Shown here: positions 48,804 through 60,698 of the stretch, one piece after another
Numbering within the stretch: the stretch's first letter is position 1
How the letters are laid out: each line of letters begins with the position of its first letter
Assembly: GCA_050249535.1 (NCBI GenBank)
Contig: JBFWQI010000020.1
Location: forward strand, 55,586 to 119,585
Length of the DNA stretch: 64,000 nt
Reading direction: 5' to 3'
DNA from: JADJXM01 sp937967285
GTDB taxonomy: Bacteria; Acidobacteriota; Blastocatellia; RBC074
The notes under the pieces: generated by a model
Database searches by the model: none
Seen by the model: only the letters and a program-made list of their open reading frames with translations
What the model was told of the DNA's origin: nothing
Made by a program: the position numbers and the translations under genes

Positions 48804-49736
48804 ATGAATGTTATCGAGATCGACAGACTGACCAGGGACTTCAGCCGGGGTTTCGCCGGGCGAGACCGGATTCGCGCGCTGGACGGATTATCGCTCGAGG
48901 TCGGGCAGGGAGAGGTCTTCGGATTTCTGGGTCCGAACGGGGCGGGGAAGACTACAACATTCAGGATTCTGGTCGGGCTCGTCGCGCCGACATCGGGATC
49001 GGCGCGGATTCAAGGCCGCCCGACCGGGGACATCGGGATCCGGTCGGAGGTGGGATATCTGGCCGAACAGCCGCGTTTCTACGATCACCTGACGGCGCGC
49101 GAGTTCCTCGTCTGCTGCGGCAGGCTGACCGGCCTGGCGCGCGCCGATGCCACGTCGGGGGCCGGCCGCATGCTCGAAAGGTTCGGTTTGACTGAATCCG
49201 CCGATCGGCCGCTCCGCAACCTTTCGAAGGGGATGCTGCAGCGGGTCGGGCTGGCTCAGGCGCTGATTCACGATCCCCGGATCCTGCTTCTTGACGAGCC
49301 GATGTCGGGGCTCGATCCGATCGGCCGGAGCGAGGTCCGGGACCTGATCGTTTCGCTCCGCGACGAAGGGAAGACGGTCTTCTTCTCATCGCACATCCTG
49401 TCGGACATCGAGGCGATGTGCGACCGCGTTGCGATCATCGATCGCGGACGACTGGTCGAATGCGGCCGGCTCGACCAGATCCTGGCCGACGGAGGAGGCC
49501 GGCTCGAGGCTCTGATCAGCGCAGTCGGCGAGGCCGCGCTGACGGAGTTGCGCGCCGCCGGACTGACCGTCGATGCGACGCCGTCAGGCGCGCGCGTCCT
49601 GCTCCCCGACGACCGGTCGATCGAGACGCTGGTTCGGATCGTCGGCCGACACTCCGGCAGGATAGTTTCGATCAACCCGCTCCGCGAATCCCTCGAGGAC
49701 CGCTTTCTCCGCTCGATCGGCGAAAGACACCGCTGA
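48804..49736 (+). CDS. ABC transporter ATP-binding protein
   Basis: 310 residues. Walker A FLGPNGAGKTTT, Q-loop region, signature NLSKGMLQRVGLAQALI, Walker B ILLLDEPMSGLDP and the H-loop SHILSDIEAMC are intact. The C-terminal part resembles the CcmA-like regulatory extension. ATG 48804 preferred over GTG 48798. Pairs with the ABC-2 permease at 47237-48007. Confidence 0.94.
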   Translation: MNVIEIDRLTRDFSRGFAGRDRIRALDGLSLEVGQGEVFGFLGPNGAGKTTTFRILVGLVAPTSGSARIQGRPTGDIGIRSEVGYLAEQPRFYDHLTAREFLVCCGRLTGLARADATSGAGRMLERFGLTESADRPLRNLSKGMLQRVGLAQALIHDPRILLLDEPMSGLDPIGRSEVRDLIVSLRDEGKTVFFSSHILSDIEAMCDRVAIIDRGRLVECGRLDQILADGGGRLEALISAVGEAALTELRAAGLTVDATPSGARVLLPDDRSIETLVRIVGRHSGRIVSINPLRESLEDRFLRSIGERHR

Positions 49737-49773
49737 TTGGCATCAGACCGCTCCCGACTGCTATCATGCATCC

Positions 49774-50415
49774 GTGAAATACATCGCCCTTTTGCTGACC
49801 CTTTTGTCATTGTCGATTCCGCAGCGCGGGAATGAACTCGACGCTTTCGTCCGCGGACTTCAGTCGAAGTACAACCGGATCTCATCTCTCTCCGCCGATT
49901 TCACTCAGATTCATCACGGACGGAGCGGCCAGAGCCGCCGCGAAAGCGGCAGGCTGCTCCTGAGGAAACCGGGGAAAATGCGCTGGGACTACTCCGCGCC
50001 GGAACGCAAGCTCTTCATCTCCGACGGCAAATGGATCTACGAGTACGTCCCCACGGACGGCTATGCGACGCGGACCAGGGTCAAAGAGTCCGACGATCTG
50101 CGCGCGCCATTCATGTTCCTGCTCGGCCGCGGAGATCTGAAGCGCGATTTCCGCGACATCCGCTTTTCGCCCGAAAGTCCGATCAGGGCGGGCAACCGCG
50201 TCATTCGAATGGTCCCGAAGAGACAGCTCGATTTTCGCGAGCTGCACATCGAATTCGATCCCGGTTCGCTCCAGCTTGCGCGCATCTCGTTTGTCGATAC
50301 GGACGGTTCGCGCTCAGACTTTCTGTTTTCGAATATTCGCGAGAATGTTCAGGCGCCGGCATCCCAGTTCGTTTTTCAGGCTCCCCCGGGAGTCGAGGTG
50401 CGATCCGATCAATGA
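49774..50415 (+). CDS. lolA: Outer-membrane lipoprotein carrier LolA-like
   Basis: 213 residues with GTG start. An N-terminal signal (KYIALLLTLLSLSIP) is followed by the LolA fold: LSADFTQIHHGRSGQSRRES, GRLLLRKPGKMRWDYSAPE, LFISDGKWIYEYVP, and the C-terminal LARISFVDTDGSRSDFLFSN...FVFQAPPGVEV. Shuttles lipoproteins from the LolCDE complex to the outer membrane. It follows the ABC ATPase by 37 bp. Confidence 0.9.
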   Translation: MKYIALLLTLLSLSIPQRGNELDAFVRGLQSKYNRISSLSADFTQIHHGRSGQSRRESGRLLLRKPGKMRWDYSAPERKLFISDGKWIYEYVPTDGYATRTRVKESDDLRAPFMFLLGRGDLKRDFRDIRFSPESPIRAGNRVIRMVPKRQLDFRELHIEFDPGSLQLARISFVDTDGSRSDFLFSNIRENVQAPASQFVFQAPPGVEVRSDQ

Positions 50416-50420
50416 ACTTG

Positions 50421-50662
50421 AATTCGACAGGATTTTTAACTGCTCAGCTTGTGGAGGAGGATAATTTTGACAGGATTAACAGGATTTTTCAGGATTAACA
50501 GGATAATATTGAAAAATCATGGGTCTGCTACAGAGAATTTCAGGGTAAAAAGGCCACTACATAACCCTGAATCAATCCTGTAAATCCTGACAAATCCTGT
50601 TAATCCTGTCGGAATTCCCTTTATCGTCTTAAGGGTGAGTAGTAACCAGGATTTACAGGATT
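50421..50662. repeat. CAGGATTAA-family inverted repeat
   Basis: GACAGGATTAACAGGATT and neighbouring copies (about 50425-50502) face TAAATCCTGACAAATCCTG and TTAATCCTGTCGGAATT (about 50575-50617); an extra ACCAGGATTTACAGGATT follows at about 50646-50662. The left arm also carries TTAACTGCTCAGCTT, a fragment of the composite module at 7481-7864. Confidence 0.85.
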
Positions 50663-50739
50663 ATTTTTATGCAGGCAAAGGGCTGTCAGGCGCCCTGTAA
50701 AGTTTTATCGGCAGACCACATCATACGGAGTCATAATTC

Positions 50740-51405
50740 TTGAAGAAGCTGCACATTTTTTCCGATTTCGACGGTACGATCACCAACAAGGACACGCTGG
50801 TCTTTCTGGCCAGCACGCTCGGAGGCGGGCAGTCGATGGTCGAGGCCATCGGCAGGCTGATCCGCGAAGGCACCCTCACGCTGCGGGACGGGATCGCGGC
50901 CGAGATGCGCAGCATCCGCGAGCCGTTCAGCAGGGCCGAGGAGCTGCTCCGCGAACAGGTCAGGATCGACGACGGTTTCCCGGCGCTGGCCGCGTGGTGT
51001 GCCGGGCACGACATTCCGCTGACCGTGCTCTCGGCCGGCTTTCATCAGATCATCGACCTCTTCATCCGCCCCGCGGAGTTCCCGAACGTGGAGGTCCTGG
51101 CCAATAACCTCAACCCGGATCCGGAGACTGGATGGAAATGCATCTTCCGGGACCGGACCGACTACGGGCACGACAAGGCCAAAGCGCTGCAGGCCGCGAG
51201 AAAAGCCGGCCGCCACGTCGTCTTCATCGGTGACGGGCTCTCCGACCGGAGCGCCGCCGAGGTCGCCGACGAGGTCTTCGCCAAGCATTCGCTGATCGCA
51301 TACTGCCGCGAGAAGAAGATCCCCTTCCGGGAATTCGATAACTTCTCGGACATAGTCGAGGAGTTGCGGAGCAGGGGGAATGCCGCGCTTTCGATCCCCG
51401 GCTGA
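50740..51405 (+). CDS. MtnX-like HAD-IB phosphatase
   Basis: 221 residues. HAD motif I IFSDFDGTITNKDT, motif II VLSAGFHQ, Lys in HDKAKAL, motif IV FIGDGLSDRSAAEVAD. This set matches MtnX/PSPase-like (HAD-IB) enzymes that dephosphorylate 2-hydroxy-3-keto-5-methylthiopentenyl-1-phosphate in methionine salvage or phosphoserine; the actual substrate is undecided because no other salvage genes are near. TTG start with GGAG nine bases upstream. Confidence 0.85.
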   Translation: MKKLHIFSDFDGTITNKDTLVFLASTLGGGQSMVEAIGRLIREGTLTLRDGIAAEMRSIREPFSRAEELLREQVRIDDGFPALAAWCAGHDIPLTVLSAGFHQIIDLFIRPAEFPNVEVLANNLNPDPETGWKCIFRDRTDYGHDKAKALQAARKAGRHVVFIGDGLSDRSAAEVADEVFAKHSLIAYCREKKIPFREFDNFSDIVEELRSRGNAALSIPG

Positions 51406-51522
51406 GCAGGGTTGTCCGGGGATTCGAGTTTGGATATATTTCTCTATTCGATTAATTGTTCTCATAATTCATGGACGTCCGGCATCCGGACGGATCGCCG
51501 GACACTGCACTGAGAGGTCGTC

Positions 51523-52614
51523 ATGATTAATGGATATCGTAGTGCGGGCCGGAGGATCGGCCTGCTGGCAGTTCTGGTACTGTCCTCGGTCGTGGCCTTC
51601 AACGGGGCTTTTGAAGAGGACCTCATGGTCCGTGCGAGGCAGAAATTCAAACCGATTCCGGCGAAGCCGCCGGAACTGAAGGACAATCGAATTACTCCGC
51701 CGAAGGTCGAGCTCGGCAAGAAGCTCTTCTTCGATCCGCGTCTCTCCGCCAGCTGGATGATCAGCTGCAATACCTGCCACAATCTCGGTATGGGAGGCGT
51801 CGACCGGCTCGAAACATCGATCGGTCACGGCTGGCAGAAGGGCGGTCGCAACAGTCCGACGGTCCTCAATGCGGTCTTCAATCTCGCGCAGTTCTGGGAC
51901 GGCCGCGCGAAGGATCTCATGGAGCAGGCCAAGGGGCCGGTTCAGGCAGCGGTCGAGATGAACAGCACGCCGGATCGCGCGGTCTCGACGCTCCGGACCA
52001 TCCCCGGCTACGTGGCGATGTTCAGGGAGGCCTTCCCCGGCGAGACTGAACCGTTGACATTCGACAACATGGCCCGGGCGATAGAAGCCTTCGAGGCGAC
52101 GCTGATCACTCCGAATTCCCGCTTCGATCAGTACCTGGCCGGAAATGAAAAGGCGCTCGATGCACAGGAGAAGAACGGGCTTTCGCTCTTCCTTTCGAAA
52201 GGCTGTGTCGCGTGCCACGGAGGCGTCAACGCCGGAGGTGAAGGATATTATCCGTTCGGAGTGGTCGAGCAGCCGGGCTCGACGATCCTTCCGCCGGACG
52301 ACAAGGGACGGTTTGCCATCACGCGAACCGCGACCGACGAATACGTCTTCAAGTCGCCCTCGCTGCGGAACATCGAACTGACCGCGCCGTATTTTCACTC
52401 CGGCAAGGTCTGGGATCTGAACCAGGCGGTCGCGATCATGGGGTCCTCACAGCTCGGAATCAAGCTCGATGAACGCGAGGTCAAAGCGATCACCGCGTTT
52501 CTGCGGACCCTGAACGGTGAGATGCCGAAGATAGAGTATCCGATCTTACCGTCCCATACGGCAGAGACTCCGCTGCCGGATACCCGCGCGCTGTCGGCGG
52601 TCAAGGGGCATTGA
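51523..52614 (+). CDS. Di-haem cytochrome c peroxidase (MauG/CcpA family)
   Basis: 363 residues with a signal peptide (GLLAVLVLSSVVAFNGAFEE). Two haem-binding CxxCH motifs: C82-NT-C85-H86 in SCNTCHNLGMGG and C228-VA-C231-H232 in GCVACHGGVNAGG. The surrounding PKVELGKKLFFDPRLSASWMIS, NSPTVLNAVFNLAQFWDGRA and SPSLRNIELTAPYFHSG are standard for periplasmic peroxidases that reduce H2O2 with cytochrome c electrons. Confidence 0.95.
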   Translation: MINGYRSAGRRIGLLAVLVLSSVVAFNGAFEEDLMVRARQKFKPIPAKPPELKDNRITPPKVELGKKLFFDPRLSASWMISCNTCHNLGMGGVDRLETSIGHGWQKGGRNSPTVLNAVFNLAQFWDGRAKDLMEQAKGPVQAAVEMNSTPDRAVSTLRTIPGYVAMFREAFPGETEPLTFDNMARAIEAFEATLITPNSRFDQYLAGNEKALDAQEKNGLSLFLSKGCVACHGGVNAGGEGYYPFGVVEQPGSTILPPDDKGRFAITRTATDEYVFKSPSLRNIELTAPYFHSGKVWDLNQAVAIMGSSQLGIKLDEREVKAITAFLRTLNGEMPKIEYPILPSHTAETPLPDTRALSAVKGH

Positions 52615-52642
52615 AAGTCATTTAACGAGGGGGAGCTTCGCG

Positions 52643-53373
<731 letters not shown>

Positions 53374-53377
<4 letters not shown>

Positions 53378-55038
53378 ACTGTCTCTGCAGCGGTTTTGGA
53401 TGCCTCCAGAAATGCCGGTTCATTGAGGCGGTCGCTGATCTCCGTCACCAGGCGGGTGAGGGAGGATTTGTCGACGGCTGAGATCGGTATGGCGTTCCAG
53501 TTGCGGCAGAGGTTGGCCAGCTCGTCATCATCCACGAGATCCATCTTGTTGAGGACGGTCAGCCTGGGGATGCTGTCGAGGCCCAGCTCGCCGAGGATCC
53601 GCAGCACCGAAGTGATGTGGCTCTCGATCTGCGAGTTCGATGCGTCGACCAGATGGATCAGCAGGTCAGACTGCTCCATCTCCTCGAGCGTCGCCTTGAA
53701 GGCCGTCAGCAGATCTTTCGGCAGATCGCGGATGAAACCCACCGTGTCGTTGATGATGATCTCCTGATCCTGCGGCAGTCGCAGGCGGCGGCTGGTCGGA
53801 TCGAGGGTGGCGAACATCTTCTGTTCGGCCGTCACCTGACTCTGGGTCAGTGCGTTGAGGAGCGTGCTCTTGCCGGCGTTGGTGTAGCCGACGATCGAAA
53901 CGATCGGCATTTCGCGGCGCAGCCTCAGCCGTCTGCGCTGCTCTCGGCTGACGCGGACCTGCCTGAGCTTCTCTTCGAGCAGGGCGATCCGGTCGCGGAC
54001 GCGCCGCCGGTCGATCTCGAGCTTGGTCTCACCGGGGCCGCGCCCACCGATGCCGCCCATCAGCCTCGACATCTCAGTCCCGCTTCCCGACAACCTCGGC
54101 AGCAGATATTTCAACTGGGCCAGTTCGACCTGAATTCGTCCCTCGCTGGTCTGCGCGCGCTGAGCGAAGATATCGAGGATGAGCTGCGAACGATCGACTA
54201 TCTTCAGATCGGTCGCGCTGGCGATGGCGCGCACCTGCGACGGCGTCAGTTCGCGATCGAAGACGATCATGTCGCAACCGATCTGCAGGCTGCGGATGAT
54301 GATGTCGTCGAGCTTGCCTTTGCCGACCAGCGTCTTCGGGTCCAGCTTCTGACGGCGCTGAATTATCTCGTCCAGAACCACCAGCCCGCCCGAGACCGCC
54401 AGCTCCCGCAATTCGTCGAGGGAGTCGCGCGCTTCCGAGACCGATTCGGTCGTCACGCTGACCAGGATCGCCCGGTCGCGCGTGTCCGACGCCTTCCGCG
54501 TCCCGCGGTTCCGCGCCATCTCGGCCTCGAGAGATTCGATCAGTTCCAGAAAATCGACATCGAGCTGCCCGGCCAGCCGCGGTTCGAGAATCTGATAGAC
54601 ATCCGATTCGCCGGCGACCGGCGAGTCCTCCGCCTGCGGCCGGCTGCTTTGCGTCTTCGGCAGCAGGTGCGCCGCCCGAACCGGACCCGGGAGCCCCGAC
54701 TTCGGATCGACGTCGATTGCAGCCATCAGATCCAGCCTCAGCAGCGCCAGGTCGGTCAGGTCGTCATGCGTCAGTCCCGGTTCTCCCCGCAGATGCGTGT
54801 GCAGACACCGCAATCCGTTGAATCTAGAATGCCCCAGACGCGACCGGTCGAGCGCCGGCAGCACTATCTTCGTCGCATCACCGACGATGACGTGCTCGAC
54901 ATGACCTTTGCGATCGATCAGAACTCCCACCTGACGCCCGATCTCGTGCGAGATCTCTGTCAACTGCCGGGCGAACTCCGGGTTGACGATCTCGGCCGGC
55001 GGTATCCGGCGCTGGTAGAGCTTCTCCAGCCGCTTCAA
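53374..55038 (-). CDS. hflX: GTPase HflX, start codon uncertain
   Basis: About 554 residues from TTG 55038. Ribosome-associated GTPase that splits stalled ribosomes. An HflX N-terminal domain (VGVLIDRKGHVEHVIVGDA...LAGQLDVDFLELIESLE, AVSGGLVVLDEIIQRRQKLDPKTLVGKGK) precedes the GTPase domain with G1 VGYTNAGKSTLLNAL, G3 DTVGFI and G4 NKMD. Upstream of TTG the frame continues as conserved sequence (HIEGKTAGLKANQLKRLE) with no ATG/GTG/TTG; only ATT at 55087-55089 lies ahead of a TAA at 55099-55101. A TTTCTAC repeat abuts that TAA, so the original start may have been lost or a non-canonical start used. Confidence 0.92.
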
Positions 55039-55098
55039 CTGGTTGGCCTTGAGGCCCGCGGTTTTTCCCTCGATGTGTGCTATCTCAATGACTCCCGG

Positions 55099-55140
<42 letters not shown>

Positions 55141-55318
55141 GCAAACCCGGTCTCTCACGTAATCAGGAACATCCCGTTTCAGAAAAAATTTATTCAAATT
55201 TCAGCTCAGATTGAATATTTTAATATGCTCATCGCGATAATCTGCACGCCGTTCGGGGAATATGATACCGATAACAGGTCAGGTACAAATAATGCCTGAA
55301 AATATTGAGGAGGGAAAG

Positions 55319-56965
55319 ATGTCAGGAAAGATACTGAAACCGGTGGCGATCGTGATCATGCTGATCGTGTTCCTGGTCGGGGCGCAGGCCCAGCATCAGC
55401 ATGGCGGTTCGGCGGAAAAACCAGCAGAGCTGATTCCGGGCGCGGGCCGCCTTCATCACAGGGTGAGCACCAAGAATCAGGAGGCCCAGAAATTCTTCGA
55501 CCAGGGGCTGGCCTTCATCTACGGCTTCAACCACGACGAGGCGCGGAGGTCGTTCGAGCGCGCGGCCGTGCTCGATCCCGATCTGGCCATGGCTTACTGG
55601 GGAATCGCCCTGGCCGTCGGACCGAATTACAACGAGCCGCAGATCGATCAGTCGAGGCTCGATGCGGCGATCCGTGCCTTGGAGACCGCCCGCGGGCTGT
55701 CCGCGAAAGCGTCGGCGAAGGAGCGCGACTACATCGAAGCCCTGTGGAAGAGGTTCTCGAATAAGAACGACCTCAAACAGGGCGCCGTCGATTACAAGGA
55801 TGCGATGGGCGCGATTTATCGCAAATACCCTGAGGATCCGGACGCGGGAACTCTGTATGCCGACAGCCTGATGAACCTGACGCCGTGGCAGCTGTGGACA
55901 AGGGACGGCAAGCCGACAGAGTATACCGGGCAGATAGTCAGCGTGCTCGAGGAGACGCTCAAACGCCATCCGAACCATCTCGGGGCGAACCACCTCTACA
56001 TTCACGCCGTCGAGGCATCGACAAATCCCGGAAGGGCGATCAGGAGCGCCGAGCGGCTTGCGGGACTGGCTCCGGCTTCTGGCCACCTCGTGCATATGCC
56101 GTCGCATATCTACATCAGAACAGGCGATTACGAGGCCTCAGCGAAAGCCAACGAGGCAGCCGCGGAGGTCGATCTAGAGTACATCCGCCGGACCGGCGTG
56201 ACGGGAATGTACCCGGCGATGTATTACAGCCATAACCTGCATTTCCTGGTCGAATCCTACAATCGCGCGGGCAACTTCGCGAAGGCGTCCGAGTCGGCCG
56301 CGCGGCTGGCAGACAATGTTCGAGGCCACATCGGTGAGATGCCGATGCTCGAAGGGTTTCTGCCCTCGGTCCTCTTCGTCCAGCTTCGATTCAACAGGTG
56401 GGAGGGGATTCTGAAACACCCTGAACCCGGCGCCGAGATGCCCGTCACTCGCGCGATCCACCATTATGCGCGAGGCGTGGCCCTGGCCGCTCTCGGACGA
56501 ATCGCCGAGGCTGAAAGCGAGCAGAAGAACTTTCGCGATATCTCGCGCGGGATGCCGGGAGAGACGCCTTTCGGCCTCAACACGGCGAGCTCTGTCCTCG
56601 CCATCGCCGATCACATCCTCGATGCGCGGATCCATCGAGCCCGCGGCGAACGCGCCCGTGAGGTGGAATCCTTCTACAAGGCCGTCGCCGCCCTCGATGC
56701 GCTCAATTACGACGAGCCTCCCGGATGGTACTACCCGGTTCGCGAATCGCTCGGCGCCGCGCTGCTGCTCGACGGAAAGGCCGCCGAGGCCGAGCGCGTC
56801 TTCAGGCGCGATCTGGAGATCAATCCCGGCAGCGGACGCTCGCTCTTCGGTCTCGCCGAAAGCCTCAAAAAACAGGGCAAGACTTCCGAAGCCAGGGACG
56901 TCGAGGAACGATTCAGAAAAGCGTGGAAGATGGCCGATACTCAGTTGAGAATCGAAGATATGTGA
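55319..56965 (+). CDS. Secreted TPR-repeat protein
   Basis: 548 residues with a signal peptide (VAIVIMLIVFLVGAQAQ). The N-terminus of the mature chain is His-rich (HQHGG). TPR units occur at GLAFIYGFNHDEARRSFERA, LAMAYWGIALAVGPNYNEPQ, and again near the C-terminus (SLGAALLLDGKAAEAERVFR, LFGLAESLKKQGKTSEARDV). The middle part, GANHLYIHAVEASTNPGRAI and LVHMPSHIYIRTGDY, is shared with a group of TPR proteins often found in Acidobacteria and Bacteroidetes. GAGGAGGG precedes ATG 55319. Function unknown. Confidence 0.85.
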   Translation: MSGKILKPVAIVIMLIVFLVGAQAQHQHGGSAEKPAELIPGAGRLHHRVSTKNQEAQKFFDQGLAFIYGFNHDEARRSFERAAVLDPDLAMAYWGIALAVGPNYNEPQIDQSRLDAAIRALETARGLSAKASAKERDYIEALWKRFSNKNDLKQGAVDYKDAMGAIYRKYPEDPDAGTLYADSLMNLTPWQLWTRDGKPTEYTGQIVSVLEETLKRHPNHLGANHLYIHAVEASTNPGRAIRSAERLAGLAPASGHLVHMPSHIYIRTGDYEASAKANEAAAEVDLEYIRRTGVTGMYPAMYYSHNLHFLVESYNRAGNFAKASESAARLADNVRGHIGEMPMLEGFLPSVLFVQLRFNRWEGILKHPEPGAEMPVTRAIHHYARGVALAALGRIAEAESEQKNFRDISRGMPGETPFGLNTASSVLAIADHILDARIHRARGERAREVESFYKAVAALDALNYDEPPGWYYPVRESLGAALLLDGKAAEAERVFRRDLEINPGSGRSLFGLAESLKKQGKTSEARDVEERFRKAWKMADTQLRIEDM

Positions 56966-57326
<361 letters not shown>

Positions 57327-57393
57327 GTCGGTCTGATACAATAGAAATCACAAATTGGCCCTGATCAGAAAATAATTCAACCAAGGAGAGGTC

Positions 57394-58254
57394 ATGCCTG
57401 GACTGAAGAAGATATTGGCAGCAGCAGTGGTGATTTCGGTGACAGCTCTCGGTTGGCCGGTCCGGTCCGAGGCGAATCAGAACAAGCAGATCACGAAGGA
57501 TGAGGTCTATTTCGCTATTGCGCGGAAGATCAATTCGGTGACCGAGTCGCAGGTCAGCGCCCTGGTGGCGGAGATCGACGGGGTGATCGAGATCACAGGG
57601 ATAGCTCCCGAGCCCGACGGGATTTCGATGGTTACGGTCAAGGAGCGTGCTCCGTCGAATGCGTCGAGCACGAACAAATCGATCCGTCTGAAGTTCGCGC
57701 CGCCGGCCGAAGGTTCAGACTGGAAATGGACCGATTTCGAGAACAACAAGCGGTTTTACGAGGTCGAAAAGCTGTTTCCGTACACCAAGGGCGAGCTCGA
57801 CAAGCGCCGGCAACTGGCGACCACGAAGTGGACGGCCTATCTGACCTCGATCACGAAGCAGAGCGAATCCGCATTCAAGGCGCTCGATACCGCCAAGGCT
57901 GTCATCAAGAGCGATCCCGCACCGCTTCAGACTCTCGTCCCGCTGCGCGAAAGGCTCAGCCAGGCGATGAAGGACAACGACAAGGACGGGATCATGTCCG
58001 CTTACGGCGAACTGGCGCAGCAGGAGGAGCCGATCGTCGGGCTCGGCGAAACTCACACCGACCTCAAGACGAACGACGCCTACCTGCGACTGCTCGATGA
58101 ATACAAGAACTCCATCAAGGCGACGGCGGCGGCCAAAAAGGACTATCTGACGGCCGTCGCGGCATACAACGAGCAGCTCGTCCGGCTCCCGTTCTCGCTG
58201 GTCGCTTACGGCCTTCAGTTCACGAAGATGGAAGCGAACGTCGAGGGGGAGTGA
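57394..58254 (+). CDS. Secreted protein, LemA-like C-terminus
   Basis: 286 residues, signal peptide MPGLKKILAAAVVISVTALG. A beta-rich middle is followed by a helical C-terminal region (YLRLLDEYKNSIKATAAAKKDYLTAVAAYNEQLVRLPFSLVA) whose spacing of Y/N and aromatic residues resembles the LemA family, without a clear match. Function unknown. AAGGAGAGG precedes ATG 57394. Confidence 0.62.
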   Translation: MPGLKKILAAAVVISVTALGWPVRSEANQNKQITKDEVYFAIARKINSVTESQVSALVAEIDGVIEITGIAPEPDGISMVTVKERAPSNASSTNKSIRLKFAPPAEGSDWKWTDFENNKRFYEVEKLFPYTKGELDKRRQLATTKWTAYLTSITKQSESAFKALDTAKAVIKSDPAPLQTLVPLRERLSQAMKDNDKDGIMSAYGELAQQEEPIVGLGETHTDLKTNDAYLRLLDEYKNSIKATAAAKKDYLTAVAAYNEQLVRLPFSLVAYGLQFTKMEANVEGE

Positions 58255-58344
58255 AGCGGGTCTTCTTTCATGCAACTTTCGGTACGGCTGATTTCGTATC
58301 CTGAGGTGGACTGATAAACTTCAGGTAATAAGGAAGGGGGAAAT

Positions 58345-58734
58345 ATGAACAATTCTGACCAATCATCGGGCGGACCGCTGACCCAGCCTTCGTCACCCTC
58401 GGGTAAAGCCGGAGAGACGATCGATGACATCGCCGCCACTTTGCGCGACTTCTTCAACAAGGTTCCCGACACGGTCGGCAAGGCCGTCGAGCGGGCGATG
58501 AATGTTCGCGATACGACGGTTCTCATCAGGCTGTCGGACGCGACCTCGGACTCTCTCGATACTCTGGTCTCGGCCGGAATTTTCAAGAGCCGGGCCGAAG
58601 CCGCGGCATTTCTGATCGATGAAGGCATCAAGGCCCAGTCCGCGCTCTTCCAGCGGATTCAGGACAAGCTCTCCGAGATCGAAAAGCTGCGCGACGAGCT
58701 GAGGCACAGCGTCAAATCTGAAGTCCAGGGTTGA
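58345..58734 (+). CDS. Ribbon-helix-helix-like protein
   Basis: 129 residues, no signal. The segment VLIRLSDATSDSLDTLVSAGIFKSRAEAAAFLIDEGIKA resembles the CopG/MetJ-type RHH domain with a short beta strand and two helices (pieces: VLIRLSD, LDTLVSAG, FKSRAEAAAFLIDEG). A coiled C-terminus follows. AAGGAAGGGGG precedes ATG 58345. DNA binding is plausible but not proven. Confidence 0.62.
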   Translation: MNNSDQSSGGPLTQPSSPSGKAGETIDDIAATLRDFFNKVPDTVGKAVERAMNVRDTTVLIRLSDATSDSLDTLVSAGIFKSRAEAAAFLIDEGIKAQSALFQRIQDKLSEIEKLRDELRHSVKSEVQG

Positions 58735-58749
58735 GAAAACAGGGTAAGC

Positions 58750-58838
58750 GGCGCCCGATGAGGGCGCCGGATTGACTCAACTGTTTACAACCTGATAACC
58801 AGGTGTACCTAACTGAAAGCGGCGCCCTCGGGCGCCGC
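58750..58838. terminator. Pair of GGCGCC hairpins between convergent genes
   Basis: GGCGCCC (58750-58756) / GGGCGCC (58762-58768), and GCGGCGCC (58819-58826) / GGCGCCGC (58831-58838). Each lies past the stop of one flanking gene; only the second has a short T-run on the minus strand, so they may act as weak terminators of the two convergent genes. Confidence 0.55.
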
Positions 58839-58846
58839 ACTCCATA

Positions 58847-59773
<927 letters not shown>

Positions 59774-59894
59774 TCTTTTTCCTCCGATGGTTGTCGTTGA
59801 TTTTGAGTATAGTTTTTAATTCACGCAGAATGCATGTGATATGCTGACGCCGAAAGCCGGACTTTTCAATAGCTGAAGGCAGAGGTGTGAAGTT

Positions 59895-60677
59895 ATGAAA
59901 ACGGATTACGAGAATCTGATCGTCGATGTCGAAGGGCCGGTGGTCCGTGTCACTCTCAATCGTCCGGAGCGTCGCAACGCTCTCTCGCTGGCATTGATGC
60001 GCGAACTTGATGCTTGCCTGCGTCAGATCGGATCGACGGCCGATGCGCGGGCAGTGATCATCTCGGCCGCCGGGACGGTCTTTTCTTCCGGGCATGACCT
60101 GAACGAACTGAGAGGCCACACGATCCGCGATTATCGAACGCTCTTCGATGTCTGCGTCAGGCTGATGGAGGCGATTCAGGAGATCCCGCAGCCGGTCATC
60201 GCGGAGGTGCAGGGGATGGCGACGGCCGCCGGCTGCCAGCTCGTAGCGACCTGCGATCTTGCCGTCGCCGCAGAGACCTCGAAATTCGCCACGCCCGGCG
60301 TCAGGATCGGCCTCTTCTGCAGCACCCCGATGGTTGCTCTTTCGCGAGCGATCGGGCGCAAACGCGCGCTCGAGATGCTCCTCACCGGGACTCCGATCGA
60401 TGCCCGCACCGCCGTCGAATGGGGGCTGATCAATCGCGCCGTTCCGGCCGCAGAGCTGAGGGGCGAGACGCTCCGCCTGGCCGGCCAGATCGCCGAGGCC
60501 AGCCCGCTCACACTCGGCATCGGAAAACAGGCTTTTTACGCGCAGATCGATCTCGATCAGCGAAAGGCATATGACCATACTCAGGAGGTCATGACCCTCA
60601 ACGCGATGGCGGATGATGCGCAGGAGGGGATCGGCGCGTTTCTCGAAAAACGCCCCGCCTGCTGGACTGGCAGTTGA
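59895..60677 (+). CDS. Enoyl-CoA hydratase/isomerase family protein
   Basis: 260 residues, crotonase fold. Oxyanion-hole motif SSGHDLNEL and the second PVIAEVQGMATAAGCQLVATCDLAVA are standard. The catalytic Glu positions are not both clear (the segment around GVRIGLFCSTPMVALSRAIG lacks the usual Glu-Gly-Glu), suggesting an ECHDC3-like member rather than a classical hydratase. No beta-oxidation operon is adjacent. Confidence 0.88.
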   Translation: MKTDYENLIVDVEGPVVRVTLNRPERRNALSLALMRELDACLRQIGSTADARAVIISAAGTVFSSGHDLNELRGHTIRDYRTLFDVCVRLMEAIQEIPQPVIAEVQGMATAAGCQLVATCDLAVAAETSKFATPGVRIGLFCSTPMVALSRAIGRKRALEMLLTGTPIDARTAVEWGLINRAVPAAELRGETLRLAGQIAEASPLTLGIGKQAFYAQIDLDQRKAYDHTQEVMTLNAMADDAQEGIGAFLEKRPACWTGS

Positions 60678-60698
60678 TTTCACAACCACATAAACTTA

